16,142 nt of DNA from an uncultured Candidatus Saccharibacteria bacterium (GTDB taxonomy: Bacteria > Patescibacteriota > Saccharimonadia > Saccharimonadales > Saccharimonadaceae): assembly GCA_937974295.1 (NCBI GenBank), contig CALBWN010000063.1, positions 1 through 16,142 on the forward strand, in the 5' to 3' direction. Positions 1-8,300 of the stretch are shown here, piece after piece. How positions within the stretch are numbered: the first letter of the stretch is position 1; every line of letters starts with the position of its first letter. The translations under genes and the position numbers were made by a program. The notes below the pieces were generated by a model. That model was not told the DNA's origin. It did no database searches and worked only from the letters and a program-made list of their open reading frames with translations.

Positions 1-1350
1 GTGCAGGCGGCGTTGCAGCGGGCGCGAGATGCTAAGGAATACCATGCTCTGCTGAGCCTGACAGAAGAGCGGGCATTGCAGCGGGCACAAGAAATTGATG
101 AGGCGCTGGCTCGGGGCAAGGACGTTGGGGTGCTGGCTGGCGTGCCGTTCGTCGTTAAAGATAATTATCTTGCGTATGGTGCGCCGAGTACGGCGGCCAG
201 CAAGATGCTTGAGAATTTTGATACGCCTCTCCAAGCAACAGTGGTAGATAAGCTCGAGGCGGCTGGGGCAATCTGCATTGGCAAGAGCAACCTCGATGCC
301 TTTGCGCATGGTGGGAGCACAGAGAACTCATACTTTGGTGCCACGCACAACGCTGTCGACAAAACAAAAGTCGCTGGCGGTAGTAGTGGCGGCTCGGCTG
401 TGGTGACGGCGCTCGACATTGTACCATTTGCCTTAGGGACAGATACGGGAGGCTCGATTCGCCAACCCGCCAGTTTCAATGGCGTGTATGGTATCAAGCC
501 AACCTACGGCACAGCGAGCCGCTATGGTGTGGTGGCAATGGCTTCGAGCACTGATACGATGGGCTGCTTTGCGCGCAGTGCTGAGGATGTTGCTGTGGTG
601 ATGAGCGTCATGGCTGGCCAAGACCCGAAGGATATGACGACGCTGCCCGACTTCTTCGCGCCTGCGACAGAGATGCCGCAACAGCTGAAGATCGGTATCA
701 TCAACGAAGCAATGGGTGATGGTGTTGATGCGGAGGTGCGTCAGGCGGTTAGCCAGTATGCCGACACCCTGCGATCACACGGCCATACTGTTGAGACAGT
801 CAGTATGCCGATGCTTCAGCATGCCCTTGCTATCTATTACATTGTTGTGCCGGCTGAGATCTCAAGCAACCTGGCGCGCTACGATGGCGTGCGCTATGGC
901 CATCGCGCTGAGGGAGTTAAGACACTGGCCGAGCTTTATGGTCGGAGTCGCGACGAAGGCTTTATGCCAGAGAATAAGCGGCGCATTATGATCGGTAGCT
1001 ACGTACTCAGTAGTGGGTATTTCGACGCGTACTATCTCCAGGCGCAAAAAGCGCGGACACTACTCATCAACGAATTTAACGCCCTGTTTGAGCAATACGA
1101 CATGCTTCTTTTGCCGACAGCACCAACTCCTGCCTTTGGTCTTGGTGAAAACAGCGACGACCCGCTTAAGATGTATCTCGCGGATATCATGACAGTGCCA
1201 GCCAGTCTGGCGGGACTACCTGCACTGAATGTGCCAGCAGGGGTGAACCAGGCGGGCCTGCCAATCGGTGCGCAGCTGATTGGCCCTATGCAGAGTGATG
1301 CAACGCTGCTTGCTGTGGCAGCCCAAGCGGCTACAGAAAGGAGCGCCTGA
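1..1350 (+). CDS. gatA: Aspartyl/glutamyl-tRNA amidotransferase subunit A, 5'-truncated by window edge
   Basis: GatA is the amidase subunit of GatCAB. It hydrolyses glutamine and supplies ammonia to GatB, which amidates Glu-tRNA(Gln) and/or Asp-tRNA(Asn) in the cytosol. The amidase-signature triad is visible in the 449 residues present: Lys53 in VPFVVKDN, cis-Ser128 in AGGSSGGSA and nucleophile Ser152 in GTDTGGSIRQP. The spacing (75, then 24 residues) matches the Lys79/Ser154/Ser178 spacing I recall for Staphylococcus aureus GatA, which implies about 26 residues are missing at the N-terminus. The GTG at base 1 is therefore probably an internal Val codon, with the true start upstream. The gene ends in TGA, overlapping the next ATG by one base (TGATG), so translation is probably coupled. 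gatC is not in view and may lie upstream. Confidence 0.96.
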   Translation: MQAALQRARDAKEYHALLSLTEERALQRAQEIDEALARGKDVGVLAGVPFVVKDNYLAYGAPSTAASKMLENFDTPLQATVVDKLEAAGAICIGKSNLDAFAHGGSTENSYFGATHNAVDKTKVAGGSSGGSAVVTALDIVPFALGTDTGGSIRQPASFNGVYGIKPTYGTASRYGVVAMASSTDTMGCFARSAEDVAVVMSVMAGQDPKDMTTLPDFFAPATEMPQQLKIGIINEAMGDGVDAEVRQAVSQYADTLRSHGHTVETVSMPMLQHALAIYYIVVPAEISSNLARYDGVRYGHRAEGVKTLAELYGRSRDEGFMPENKRRIMIGSYVLSSGYFDAYYLQAQKARTLLINEFNALFEQYDMLLLPTAPTPAFGLGENSDDPLKMYLADIMTVPASLAGLPALNVPAGVNQAGLPIGAQLIGPMQSDATLLAVAAQAATERSA

Positions 1351-1769
1351 TGTCTGGCAGTGTCACGATCCTTTTGGTGGGTATTATCATCATTGCTGCG
1401 ATCTTGGTTGTCGTTGTTGCCCTGACGCGCCAGGGTGGCAAGGTGCTCAATGTCGAGAAATACCAAGCACGCTGGCTTGCTATTGAGAATAGCCTCGATA
1501 AATCCAACATTGGCACGTATCAGCTAGCTATCTTCGAGGCAGATAAGTTGCTCGATCTTGCTCTCCGCGAACGTGGCTTTGCTGGCGACACGATGGGCGA
1601 GCGCATGAAGTCGGCCCGCGAACAATGGAGCAATAGCAACCACGTATGGGGTGCTCACAAGGTGCGCAACAAGCTGGCGCATGAGGCTAATGTGCGGCTC
1701 TCGCGCGAAATTGCCTTGCGGGCATTAGCCGCGTATAAACAGGGGTTAAAGGATTTGGGAGCGATATAA
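1350..1769 (+). CDS. Membrane-anchored HEPN-like protein between gatA and gatB
   Basis: A 139-residue protein. Residues 5-25 are a single hydrophobic segment (LLVGIIIIAAILVVVVAL), suggesting an N-terminal membrane anchor. The rest is a helical soluble domain with EADKLLDLALRERGF (63-77), TMGERMKSA (81-89) and HKVRNKLAHE (103-112). Arg106-Asn107 with His111 fits the R-x4-6-H motif of HEPN domains, in which the Arg is typically followed by a polar residue; many HEPN proteins are RNases or nucleotide-binding helper domains. The SD AGAAAGGAG (1335-1343) precedes the ATG, which overlaps the gatA stop. gatB starts 2 nt after its stop, so it is a true operon member. I recall similar short proteins in other CPR genomes but know no established function. 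The HEPN assignment is inferred from the motif and helical character. Confidence 0.85.
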   Translation: MSGSVTILLVGIIIIAAILVVVVALTRQGGKVLNVEKYQARWLAIENSLDKSNIGTYQLAIFEADKLLDLALRERGFAGDTMGERMKSAREQWSNSNHVWGAHKVRNKLAHEANVRLSREIALRALAAYKQGLKDLGAI

Positions 1770-1771
1770 TT

Positions 1772-3283
1772 ATGGCAGTTTCTCACGATGTTTTGCAAAA
1801 ATATGAAGTGACGATTGGTATCGAATGTCACGTACAGCTGGCAACAGACACAAAACTCTTCAGCCCAGCAGACAATGACGCCCGCGATGCCGAGCCTAAT
1901 AGCAAAGTCCATCCAATCGATTTCGGCCTACCTGGTATGCTACCAGTCCTGAATCGCCACGCTGTTGATCTTGCGATTCGGGCTGGCAAGGCACTCAATG
2001 CACCCATCGCTCGTGTTTCGCGCTTCGATCGTAAGCATTATTTCTATCCAGATCTACCGAAAGGCTACCAGACAAGCCAGATGTATCAGCCAATTATCTT
2101 GGCGGGCTATGTCGATGTGCCTCTTGATGATGGCAGTACCACGCGCGTCCGGATCGACCATGCTCACATGGAGGAAGATGCTGGCAAGTTAACACACCAC
2201 GATGGTTACTCATTAGTTGACCTCAACCGAGCGGGTACACCACTGATCGAGATTGTCTCACAGCCTGATATTCACTCAGCAGCCGAGGCCCGTGCCTATG
2301 CGGCAGAGCTTCACAAGCTCATGACCTATGCTGGCGTCACACATGGTGATCTCTACCATGGTAATATGCGCTTTGATGTCAATATCTCGATCGCGCCAAA
2401 GGGTTCAGATCAGCTTGGGACGCGTGCCGAAGTGAAGAATCTCAATAGCTTCCGCAGCGTAGAAAAGGCGGTGGAATATGAATATGCACGCCAGGCGGAT
2501 CTGCTCGAGCGCGGTGAGCGTGTCGTGCAAGAAACCCGCGGCTGGAGTGACGATAAAGGCATCACCACGAGCCAGCGCAGCAAAGAAGATGCACAGGACT
2601 ATCGCTACATGCCCGACCCAGACATCCCGCCGATCGTCTTGACGGACGAAGAGATTGCTCGTGTCCAGCAGGACGTGCCGACGATGCCGGGCGAGTACCG
2701 TGCGCAGTGGCAGAGCCTTGCGCTGGATAGCTCGGTGGTTAATACGGTGCTGAGCCATCAGCCACTGGCTATTTTGCTGAGTGATATTTACCCGCTCGAG
2801 CATAATGCTGCGTCGATTTTGCAATGGCTTGGCGTTGATGAGTCGGTGTATGAGCGGCTTGTCAAGCGGATCTTTAACTGGTTTGCTTCCACGCCAGAAG
2901 AGTTGATGGATATGAGTAAGGTCGAGTCCGGCTTTGTTGGGCCGCGGCGACTCTTGCTGCTCTCGCAATTGGTGGAGGACAACAAAGTCAGCTCGACTGG
3001 CGCGAAGGAGCTCTTTCTCGACCTCTTTGACGAGCAATATACTGGCAAGATGCCTGAGGCGATTGCTGAGGCGAAGAACCTGCTCCAGGTATCAGACGAG
3101 GGGGCGATTGGCGCGATCGTCGATGAGGTGATGAATGACCCAGCCAGTGTAGCGTCCATTGCCGATATCAAGGCTGGCAAGGATAAGGCAATTGGCTACC
3201 TCGTCGGGCAAGTCATGAAGCGCTCCCGCGGCAAAGCCAACCCAGCTCTGGCGCAGAAACTGATTCGTGAGAGGCTGAAGTGA
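1772..3283 (+). CDS. gatB: Aspartyl/glutamyl-tRNA amidotransferase subunit B
   Basis: GatB is the kinase/transamidase subunit of GatCAB. It phosphorylates the mischarged aminoacyl-tRNA side chain and amidates it with ammonia channelled from GatA. The 503 residues show the family blocks in order: YEVTIGIECHVQL (11-23, metal-site Glu18 and His20), DFGLPGMLPVLN (50-61), DRKHYFYPDLPKGYQTSQ (86-103), HMEEDAGK (132-139), DLNRAGTPLIEIVSQPD (150-166), then GNMRFDVNISI and GTRAEVKNLNSFRSVEKAVEYE. The last 150 or so residues form the helical and YqeY-like tail that binds tRNA (ending in KANPALAQKLIRERL). Length is normal for the family. The ATG lies 2 nt after the HEPN-like gene, with only a modest purine-rich SD (GGGAG, 1757-1761), consistent with coupled translation. 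The stop is TGA. Confidence 0.98.
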   Translation: MAVSHDVLQKYEVTIGIECHVQLATDTKLFSPADNDARDAEPNSKVHPIDFGLPGMLPVLNRHAVDLAIRAGKALNAPIARVSRFDRKHYFYPDLPKGYQTSQMYQPIILAGYVDVPLDDGSTTRVRIDHAHMEEDAGKLTHHDGYSLVDLNRAGTPLIEIVSQPDIHSAAEARAYAAELHKLMTYAGVTHGDLYHGNMRFDVNISIAPKGSDQLGTRAEVKNLNSFRSVEKAVEYEYARQADLLERGERVVQETRGWSDDKGITTSQRSKEDAQDYRYMPDPDIPPIVLTDEEIARVQQDVPTMPGEYRAQWQSLALDSSVVNTVLSHQPLAILLSDIYPLEHNAASILQWLGVDESVYERLVKRIFNWFASTPEELMDMSKVESGFVGPRRLLLLSQLVEDNKVSSTGAKELFLDLFDEQYTGKMPEAIAEAKNLLQVSDEGAIGAIVDEVMNDPASVASIADIKAGKDKAIGYLVGQVMKRSRGKANPALAQKLIRERLK

Positions 3284-3313
3284 GCAACTAAAGGATATAC
3301 AAGGAGAATCATA

Positions 3314-4219
3314 ATGAAACGACCAACAAAAGCAATCATCGCCGCCGCGGGTTTTGGTACGCGGTTCTTACCGCAGACGAAGGCAATGCCTAAGGAGATG
3401 ATGCCGCTAATTGATAAGCCAATCATCCAGTATGTGGTGGAGGAGCTCGTCCAGGCGGGGATTCGCGATATCATCATTGTGGGGAGTGCCAATAAGCGTG
3501 CGATCGAAGATCACTTTGATGTGCCAAATGAGGATCTGCTAGCTAACCTCCGGGCTGGTGGGCCAAAGAAGCAGCCACTGATCGATACCGTCAAGCAGCT
3601 CTCGGAGATGGCAAACTTTATCTACATCCGCCAAAAAGGCCCATACGGCAACGCGACGCCGCTAGCCTGCGCAGCGCATCTCATCAACCGCGACGAGCCC
3701 GTCATCTATACCTTTGCCGATGACTTCATTGCTGCCAGTCCAAGCCGCTTCCAGCAGATGATCGCTGCATCGCAGGAGCTCGATGGGGCAGTGTTGTCGT
3801 GCAAAAAGATCGTCGATGATGCTGAGTTTGATCGCTACGGCGTTGTGGCTGGCCAGCAGCTATCGGACGGCGTTATTAAGATGAGCAACATCGTTGAAAA
3901 GCCAGGCAAGGCTAATGCGCCATCCGATCTCGCTAGCGTCAGTAGTTATATCCTGCCCGGCAAATTCTTTAGCTACCTCGAGCACGCCAAGGAGCATTTT
4001 GATGGGCATGGCGAATTTACTGTTCAGCCTATTATGCAGCGGATGATTGATGACGACCACGCGTTCTTTGGCGTGGAGATTACCAACGGTACATATTATG
4101 ACACTGGCGATAAGCTAGAGTACCTCAAGACTGTCGTGGATTTTGGACTTAAAGACCCCGTGCTTGGCCCAGAGTTTGCAAAATACCTACGGGCCCGCTA
4201 TACTGATACTCAGGCATAG
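3314..4219 (+). CDS. galU: UTP--glucose-1-phosphate uridylyltransferase
   Basis: GalU makes UDP-glucose from UTP and glucose-1-phosphate, a precursor for cell-envelope glycans and glycolipids. The 301-residue protein has the nucleotidyltransferase signature GFGTRFLPQTKAMPKEM (13-29), followed by DKPIIQYVVEE, the substrate-side loop QKGPYGNATPLACA (107-120), a metal-binding Asp pair in TFADD (133-137), a VEKP motif and the C-terminal GTYYDTGDKLEYLK. The usual FGDD-type motif is ADD here, and the loop reads GNATP where Proteobacterial enzymes have a GLGHA-type sequence; I associate the former with CPR GalU proteins. A strong SD (AAGGAG, 3301-3306) lies 7 nt before the ATG. The gene begins 30 nt after gatB in the same operon. 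Confidence 0.96.
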   Translation: MKRPTKAIIAAAGFGTRFLPQTKAMPKEMMPLIDKPIIQYVVEELVQAGIRDIIIVGSANKRAIEDHFDVPNEDLLANLRAGGPKKQPLIDTVKQLSEMANFIYIRQKGPYGNATPLACAAHLINRDEPVIYTFADDFIAASPSRFQQMIAASQELDGAVLSCKKIVDDAEFDRYGVVAGQQLSDGVIKMSNIVEKPGKANAPSDLASVSSYILPGKFFSYLEHAKEHFDGHGEFTVQPIMQRMIDDDHAFFGVEITNGTYYDTGDKLEYLKTVVDFGLKDPVLGPEFAKYLRARYTDTQA

Positions 4220-4251
4220 TATATACGCTACTAACATAAAGGAGATACCGC

Positions 4252-4506
4252 ATGGAGTGGGCTCAGATATTAGTTATCATGTTATCGGTATTGCTGGCGC
4301 TGCTGCTGGTGCTTGCGATTGTCTTGACGGTTATATTGATTCGTATTACTAAGCGGATCAGTGCAGTGGCAGAATTAGCTGAGCGCGTGGCAACCAACCT
4401 TGAGACAACAACTGATAATATCACCCGATTTACTTCGCCATTTTGGCTGGCTAAGACGGCTATGTCTTCGATCAAAAAATTGTTTATTACCAAACGTAAT
4501 CGATAA
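4252..4506 (+). CDS. Small single-pass membrane protein of unknown function
   Basis: An 84-residue protein with one long N-terminal hydrophobic stretch, residues 5-31 (roughly QILVIMLSVLLALLLVLAIV onward), then a basic RITKRIS boundary and an amphipathic segment, AVAELAERVATNLETTTDNI. It ends in a very basic tail, SIKKLFITKRNR. This layout resembles short DUF948-like membrane proteins often found beside YtxH genes, as is the case here, but the similarity is structural impression only. A clear SD (AAAGGAG, 4239-4245) precedes the ATG. It lies 32 nt after galU and 14 nt before the YtxH-like gene, so the pair is probably co-transcribed as an envelope module. Confidence 0.83.
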   Translation: MEWAQILVIMLSVLLALLLVLAIVLTVILIRITKRISAVAELAERVATNLETTTDNITRFTSPFWLAKTAMSSIKKLFITKRNR

Positions 4507-4520
4507 AGGAGAATATAAGA

Positions 4521-4799
4521 ATGTCGAAAGGTAAATTTGTCCTTGGTGCAGTCCTCGGTGCTGCTGCTGGCGTGGTAGCTGGTCTATTGACAGCACCAAA
4601 GTCGGGTAAAGAAACACGAACCGACCTCAAGAAAAAAGCGCATGAGCTCAAGCAAGATGCCGCCACAAAGGGTGACGAATTGCGCGCCAAAGGTGAGAAG
4701 GTATACCACGAGGCACGTGATGCCGCTCGCGACCTGCACAGCCGCGGTGACCGTGCCCTGCGCAGTGCTCGCGACGAGTTTGCTAAGGGTAAAAAGTAG
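4521..4799 (+). CDS. YtxH-like protein
   Basis: A 92-residue protein. Its N-terminus, GKFVLGAVLGAAAGVVAGLL followed by TAPKSGKETR (residues 4-33), is the typical YtxH glycine-rich hydrophobic hairpin and TAPKSG turn. The remainder is a highly charged helix of Lys/Glu/Ala/Asp heptad-like repeats (DLKKKAHELKQDAATKGDELRA and on to the FAKGKK end), resembling stress-related or LEA-like helices. YtxH proteins are small membrane-associated proteins, known in Bacillus as general-stress genes, with no defined biochemical activity. An SD (AAAGGAG, 4506-4512) is well placed before the ATG. The gene is followed by a strong hairpin at 4816-4860. Confidence 0.87.
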   Translation: MSKGKFVLGAVLGAAAGVVAGLLTAPKSGKETRTDLKKKAHELKQDAATKGDELRAKGEKVYHEARDAARDLHSRGDRALRSARDEFAKGKK

Positions 4800-4815
4800 C
4801 CTGTAAGCTACAAAT

Positions 4816-4860
4816 GGGTACGGCGAGTATCCTCCTAGGGGGAGCAAGCTCGCCGCACCC
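4816..4860 (+). promoter_or_regulatory. Intercistronic stem-loop with SD-like sequence in the apical part
   Basis: GGGTACGGCGAG (4816-4827) pairs with CTCGCCGCACCC (4849-4860) as a 12-bp helix with one A-C mismatch. Inside, CTCC (4832-4835) can pair with GGAG (4841-4844), so both an anti-SD-like CCTCCT and an SD-like GGGGAG lie in the upper stem. No poly-U tract follows; the next gene starts 12 nt after the stem with no SD of its own. It could be a weak terminator or attenuator, a processing or stability element, or a translation control element for the DUF5665 gene. The structure is seen directly; the role is inferred. Confidence 0.6.
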
Positions 4861-4871
4861 TTGCAATTATT

Positions 4872-5222
4872 ATGACAGAGCAATCACTACCGTCACAGCG
4901 CCCATCAGACAAGTCAGCGACTTGTGAGAGGCATGATCATCCTGGGCCAGTTGCCGAGCTTACACAGCAGATCAAACAAGCCAACGAGACCGATGCACGC
5001 AAGGCTACCCTCGAGGATTTATTTTACGATTTTCATCGAAGCCGCGCAGAAGTCTACAAAATGAACTTCATCCGCGGGATATTTTTTGGCCTCGGAAGCG
5101 TGCTTGGCGGGACGATTCTTGTGGCACTGTTTGTTTGGCTGCTCAATGCTATTGGTCTCTTGGTGCCAGGCTTGGCAGACTTCATTGATAGTGTTATTAA
5201 AGTGATGAACGCACGGCACTGA
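4872..5222 (+). CDS. DUF5665 family membrane protein
   Basis: A 116-residue protein with a polar, disordered-looking N-terminus (residues 1-35), a short charged helix around TLEDLFYDFHRSRAEVYK (46-63), and a transmembrane block beginning NFIRGIFFGLGSVLGGT (65-81) and continuing through ILVALFVWLLNAIGLLV. The RGIFFGLGSVLGGT core followed by a second hydrophobic stretch is what I recognise as DUF5665, a short membrane family common in CPR and some Firmicutes with no known function. The ATG is only 12 nt after a strong hairpin and has no recognisable SD, unlike the upstream operon genes, so initiation may depend on coupling or on that structure. The stop is TGA. Confidence 0.82.
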   Translation: MTEQSLPSQRPSDKSATCERHDHPGPVAELTQQIKQANETDARKATLEDLFYDFHRSRAEVYKMNFIRGIFFGLGSVLGGTILVALFVWLLNAIGLLVPGLADFIDSVIKVMNARH

Positions 5223-5271
5223 TATGCTATACGGGGGTAAGGCTCCCCATTTATTCTGCAGTAGATCGTCA

Positions 5272-5358
5272 CACTCCACTAGATGGAGTGATGAACGACT
5301 GGCGCACGCAACTCGAGAGTAGTTGAGTTTGTTTTTTGCTAATCACAACGATGGAGTG
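5272..5358 (+). repeat. CACTCCA/TGGAGTG dyad with a second ATGGAGTG copy upstream of dnaE
   Basis: CACTCCA (5272-5278) and TGGAGTG (5284-5290) form a perfect 7-bp dyad around the 5-nt centre CTAGA. With bulges the pairing extends outward (CGTCA against TGAACG). ATGGAGTG recurs as a direct copy at 5351-5358, touching a possible -35 of the dnaE promoter. A further pair, ATGAACGA (5291-5298) and TCGTTCAT (5372-5379), flanks the region. This could be an operator or mutually exclusive RNA hairpins; the repeats are seen, the function is not known. Confidence 0.55.
5310..5337 (+). terminator. Rho-independent terminator of the gat-galU operon
   Basis: AACTC (5310-5314) pairs with GAGTT (5325-5329), followed by a T-rich tract TTTGTTTTTT (5328-5337). 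The stem is short, but the T run is the best in this gap and sits between the operon end and the dnaE promoter. A GGGG/CCCC hairpin at 5233-5248 followed by ATTTATT may act as an additional, weaker stop just after the DUF5665 gene. Confidence 0.55.
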
Positions 5359-5380
5359 TTGGCCTTATCGCTCGTTCATT

Positions 5381-5397
5381 TGCTATACTAAGGAGGT
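5381..5397 (+). promoter_or_regulatory. Extended -10 promoter abutting the dnaE start codon
   Basis: TG-C-TATACT (5381-5389) is a near-consensus extended -10. A weak -35 candidate, TTGGCC (5359-5364), is 19 nt upstream. The ATG begins 8 nt after the -10, so the start site should fall within a few bases of the start codon. The intervening AAGGAGGT is a perfect SD sequence but leaves only one base before ATG, too close for normal SD use. Confidence 0.6.
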
Positions 5398-8300
5398 ATG
5401 ACTTCTCACTCATCAGCTTTGCAACCATCGGATTTTGTTCACCTGCACAACCACACTCATCACTCGCTACTTGATGGCTTGACGAAAATTGGCGACCTTG
5501 TTAGTACTGTCAAGGATTATGGTATGACAGCAGCAGCCATCACCGACCACGGGACGATGAGTGGAGTATTGGACTATTACAAGACAGCCAAGGCGGCGGG
5601 TATCAAGCCGATCCTTGGCATTGAAGCGTACGTTGCCGCTCGCTCGCGCTTCGACCGTGACCCTGCCAAAGATAAGATGCGCTACCACCTGACCATCATT
5701 GCGATGAATAATCAGGGGTACCACAACCTCATGAGGCTGAGTACAAAGGCAAACTTAGAGGGGATGTACTATAAGCCGCGGATTGATCATGACCTCCTCG
5801 AGGAGCTCAACGAAGGGCTGATCGTCCTGAGCGGCTGTGCAAGTGGTGAGATTGGTGAAGCGCTGCGCTATGATGACTATGCTAAGGCAGTCGAGATTGC
5901 TCAATGGTACAAGGGCGTATTTGGCGACCGCTACTACCTTGAGCTGCAAGACCATGGCCATCCCGAGTCCAATACGCACTGGGATGTGCAGGCGAAGATT
6001 AACGAGGGCCTGCGCCGCATGGCTGAGGAGCTGGACATCCCTCTAGTGGTGACCTGCGATGGCCATTACTTGACCCATGACTTCCAAGATGCGCATGAGA
6101 TATTACTCTGCGTGGGGACAGGCTCGTTTTTGAGTGATGAAAAGCGGATGAGCCTGAAGGATTTTGAGCTCCATCTGACTGACCCGCGCGATATCATTAC
6201 TCGCTGGGGAAGAGAGCTACCCGAGGCCATCACCAACACCAAGCAGATTGCCGACCGCTGCAATGTTGATATCGAGCTGGGTAAGATCCTCATCCCAAAG
6301 TACCCATTGCCTGAGGGCGAGACGAGCGAACATAGCTATTTGCACAAGCTGGTGTATCGTGGCCTAGCCCAGCGCTACAATGGCGCAAAGCCCGAAGATA
6401 CTGCCGATCAGCTCCCCGAGCAGATTATCCCTACCTTGGCTGATGACGTGCGCGAGCGGGCTAAGATGGAGCTGGGCGTTATGGCAAGCATGGGGTATGA
6501 GGGGTATTTCCTCATCGTGCAGGATTTCATTAACTGGGGTAAGAGCCAGGGGATTGTCTTTGGGCCAGGCCGGGGTAGTGCCGCAGGGTCTATTATTGCC
6601 TATGCGCTCAACATTACTGATCTTGACCCGCTCAAGTATGGCCTGCTCTTTGAGCGCTTCCTCAACCCCGATCGCATTAGCATGCCTGATATCGATGTCG
6701 ACATCCAGGATACGCGGCGCGATGAGGTAATCGACTATTGTGCAAATAAGTATGGCCACGACCACGTCAGTAATATTGTCACCTTTGGTAAGATGGCGGC
6801 TCGGGCGGCGGTGCGCGATGTCGCGCGCGTGTTGGAGGTGCCGTATGCTGAAAGTGACCGCCTGGCCAAGATGGTGCCACCGCCCGCCCAGGGGCGGCAC
6901 ATTCCGCTGGCTGTCAGCACTAAAGAAGATCCTGACCTTAAGCATGAGTACGAGACAAACCCGACTGCTAAGCAAGTCTTTGATTATGCCATTCAGTTAG
7001 AGGGGACAATTCGCAGCCATGGGGTACACGCGTGTGGTGTGGTGATTGCGCCCGACGAGCTTGTCAAATATATCCCACTTGAGCAGGCGCAGAAAGGCGT
7101 GGTGGCGACGCAATTTCCAATGGGCGAGGTAGAGGACCTTGGCTTGCTCAAGATGGACTTCCTTGGCCTGTCAAACTTATCGATTATTAACAATGCAATG
7201 CGGATCATCCGCAAAGTCTATGGTGATACGATCGACCTCTCCACGCTGCCGCTCGATGACGAAGAAACCTACAAGCTCTTTCAGCGGGGGGATACAACAG
7301 GGGTATTCCAGCTTGAGTCGGCTGGGATGAAGCGTTATTTGCGCGCCCTCAAGCCATCACACTTTGAGGATATCATTGCAATGGTGGCGCTGTATCGGCC
7401 AGGGCCAATGCAGTTTATCGATAGTTTTATTCGGCGCAAGCATGGTGAGGAGGAGATCACCTACCTTCACCCGGGGATGAAGAGCTCACTTGAGAACACC
7501 TATGGTATTTTGGTCTATCAAGAGCAGTTTATGCAGATCTCCAAGGAGTGGTGCGGCTTTACTGGTGGCCAGGCCGACACCCTACGTAAGGCCGTTGGTA
7601 AGAAAAAGATCGACCTGATGAAGAAGGTTAAGCCGGAGTTTGTCGAAGGAGCAGTGAAGGTCGGTGGGGCAACGCGTGAGATGGCCGAGACGTTTTGGAC
7701 GCAGCTGGAAGAGTTTGCTAACTACTGTTTTAACAAAAGCCATGCGGCGTGCTATGGGCTTATTGCTTACTGGACGGCATATCTCAAGGCGCACTACCCC
7801 GATGCCTTTATGGCGGCCTTGATGACAAGTGACCATGATGACGTCGACCGGCTGGCGATTGAGATCACCGAGTGTAAGCATATGGGCCTGACGGTACTCA
7901 ACCCTGATGTCAATGAATCGTACGAAGAATTTGCGGTGGTGCCAGGCAAGAAGCAGATTCGCTTTGGTATGGCAGCAGTGAAGGGTGTTGGCGTGGGGGC
8001 AGTGGAAGAGATCGTCAAGATGCGTGACCGCGATGGGAAGTTTGCGACGGTGGAAGATTTTGCCAAGCGTGTTTCGACGAGCAAGTGCAACAAACGGGTC
8101 TGGGAGTCGCTCATTAAGTCGGGTGGCTTTGATGCACTGGGCGATCGCTCTGACCTCCTCTTTAATCTTGAGAATGTCCTTGCTTTTGCCAGCAAATTAC
8201 AGAAGGAAGCGTTGAGTGGCCAGACCGATCTCTTTGGTAGCCTCGCCGATAGCTCGACCGAGGTTATGCCATCAATTGAGCTTAAGCCAGCGCCCGTTAA

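Noticed and set aside
1..3. GTG at the first base as the true gatA start
   Set aside because: By the spacing of the catalytic Lys and Ser residues about 26 N-terminal residues are missing, so the GTG is probably an internal Val codon.
2405..3037. 210-codon minus-strand frame inside gatB
   Set aside because: Shadow of a conserved gene; no promoter, SD or domain supports it.
1348..3283. Possible UGA recoding as in some CPR lineages
   Set aside because: TGA ends gatA, gatB and the DUF5665 gene at the expected protein lengths, so it is a genuine stop here.
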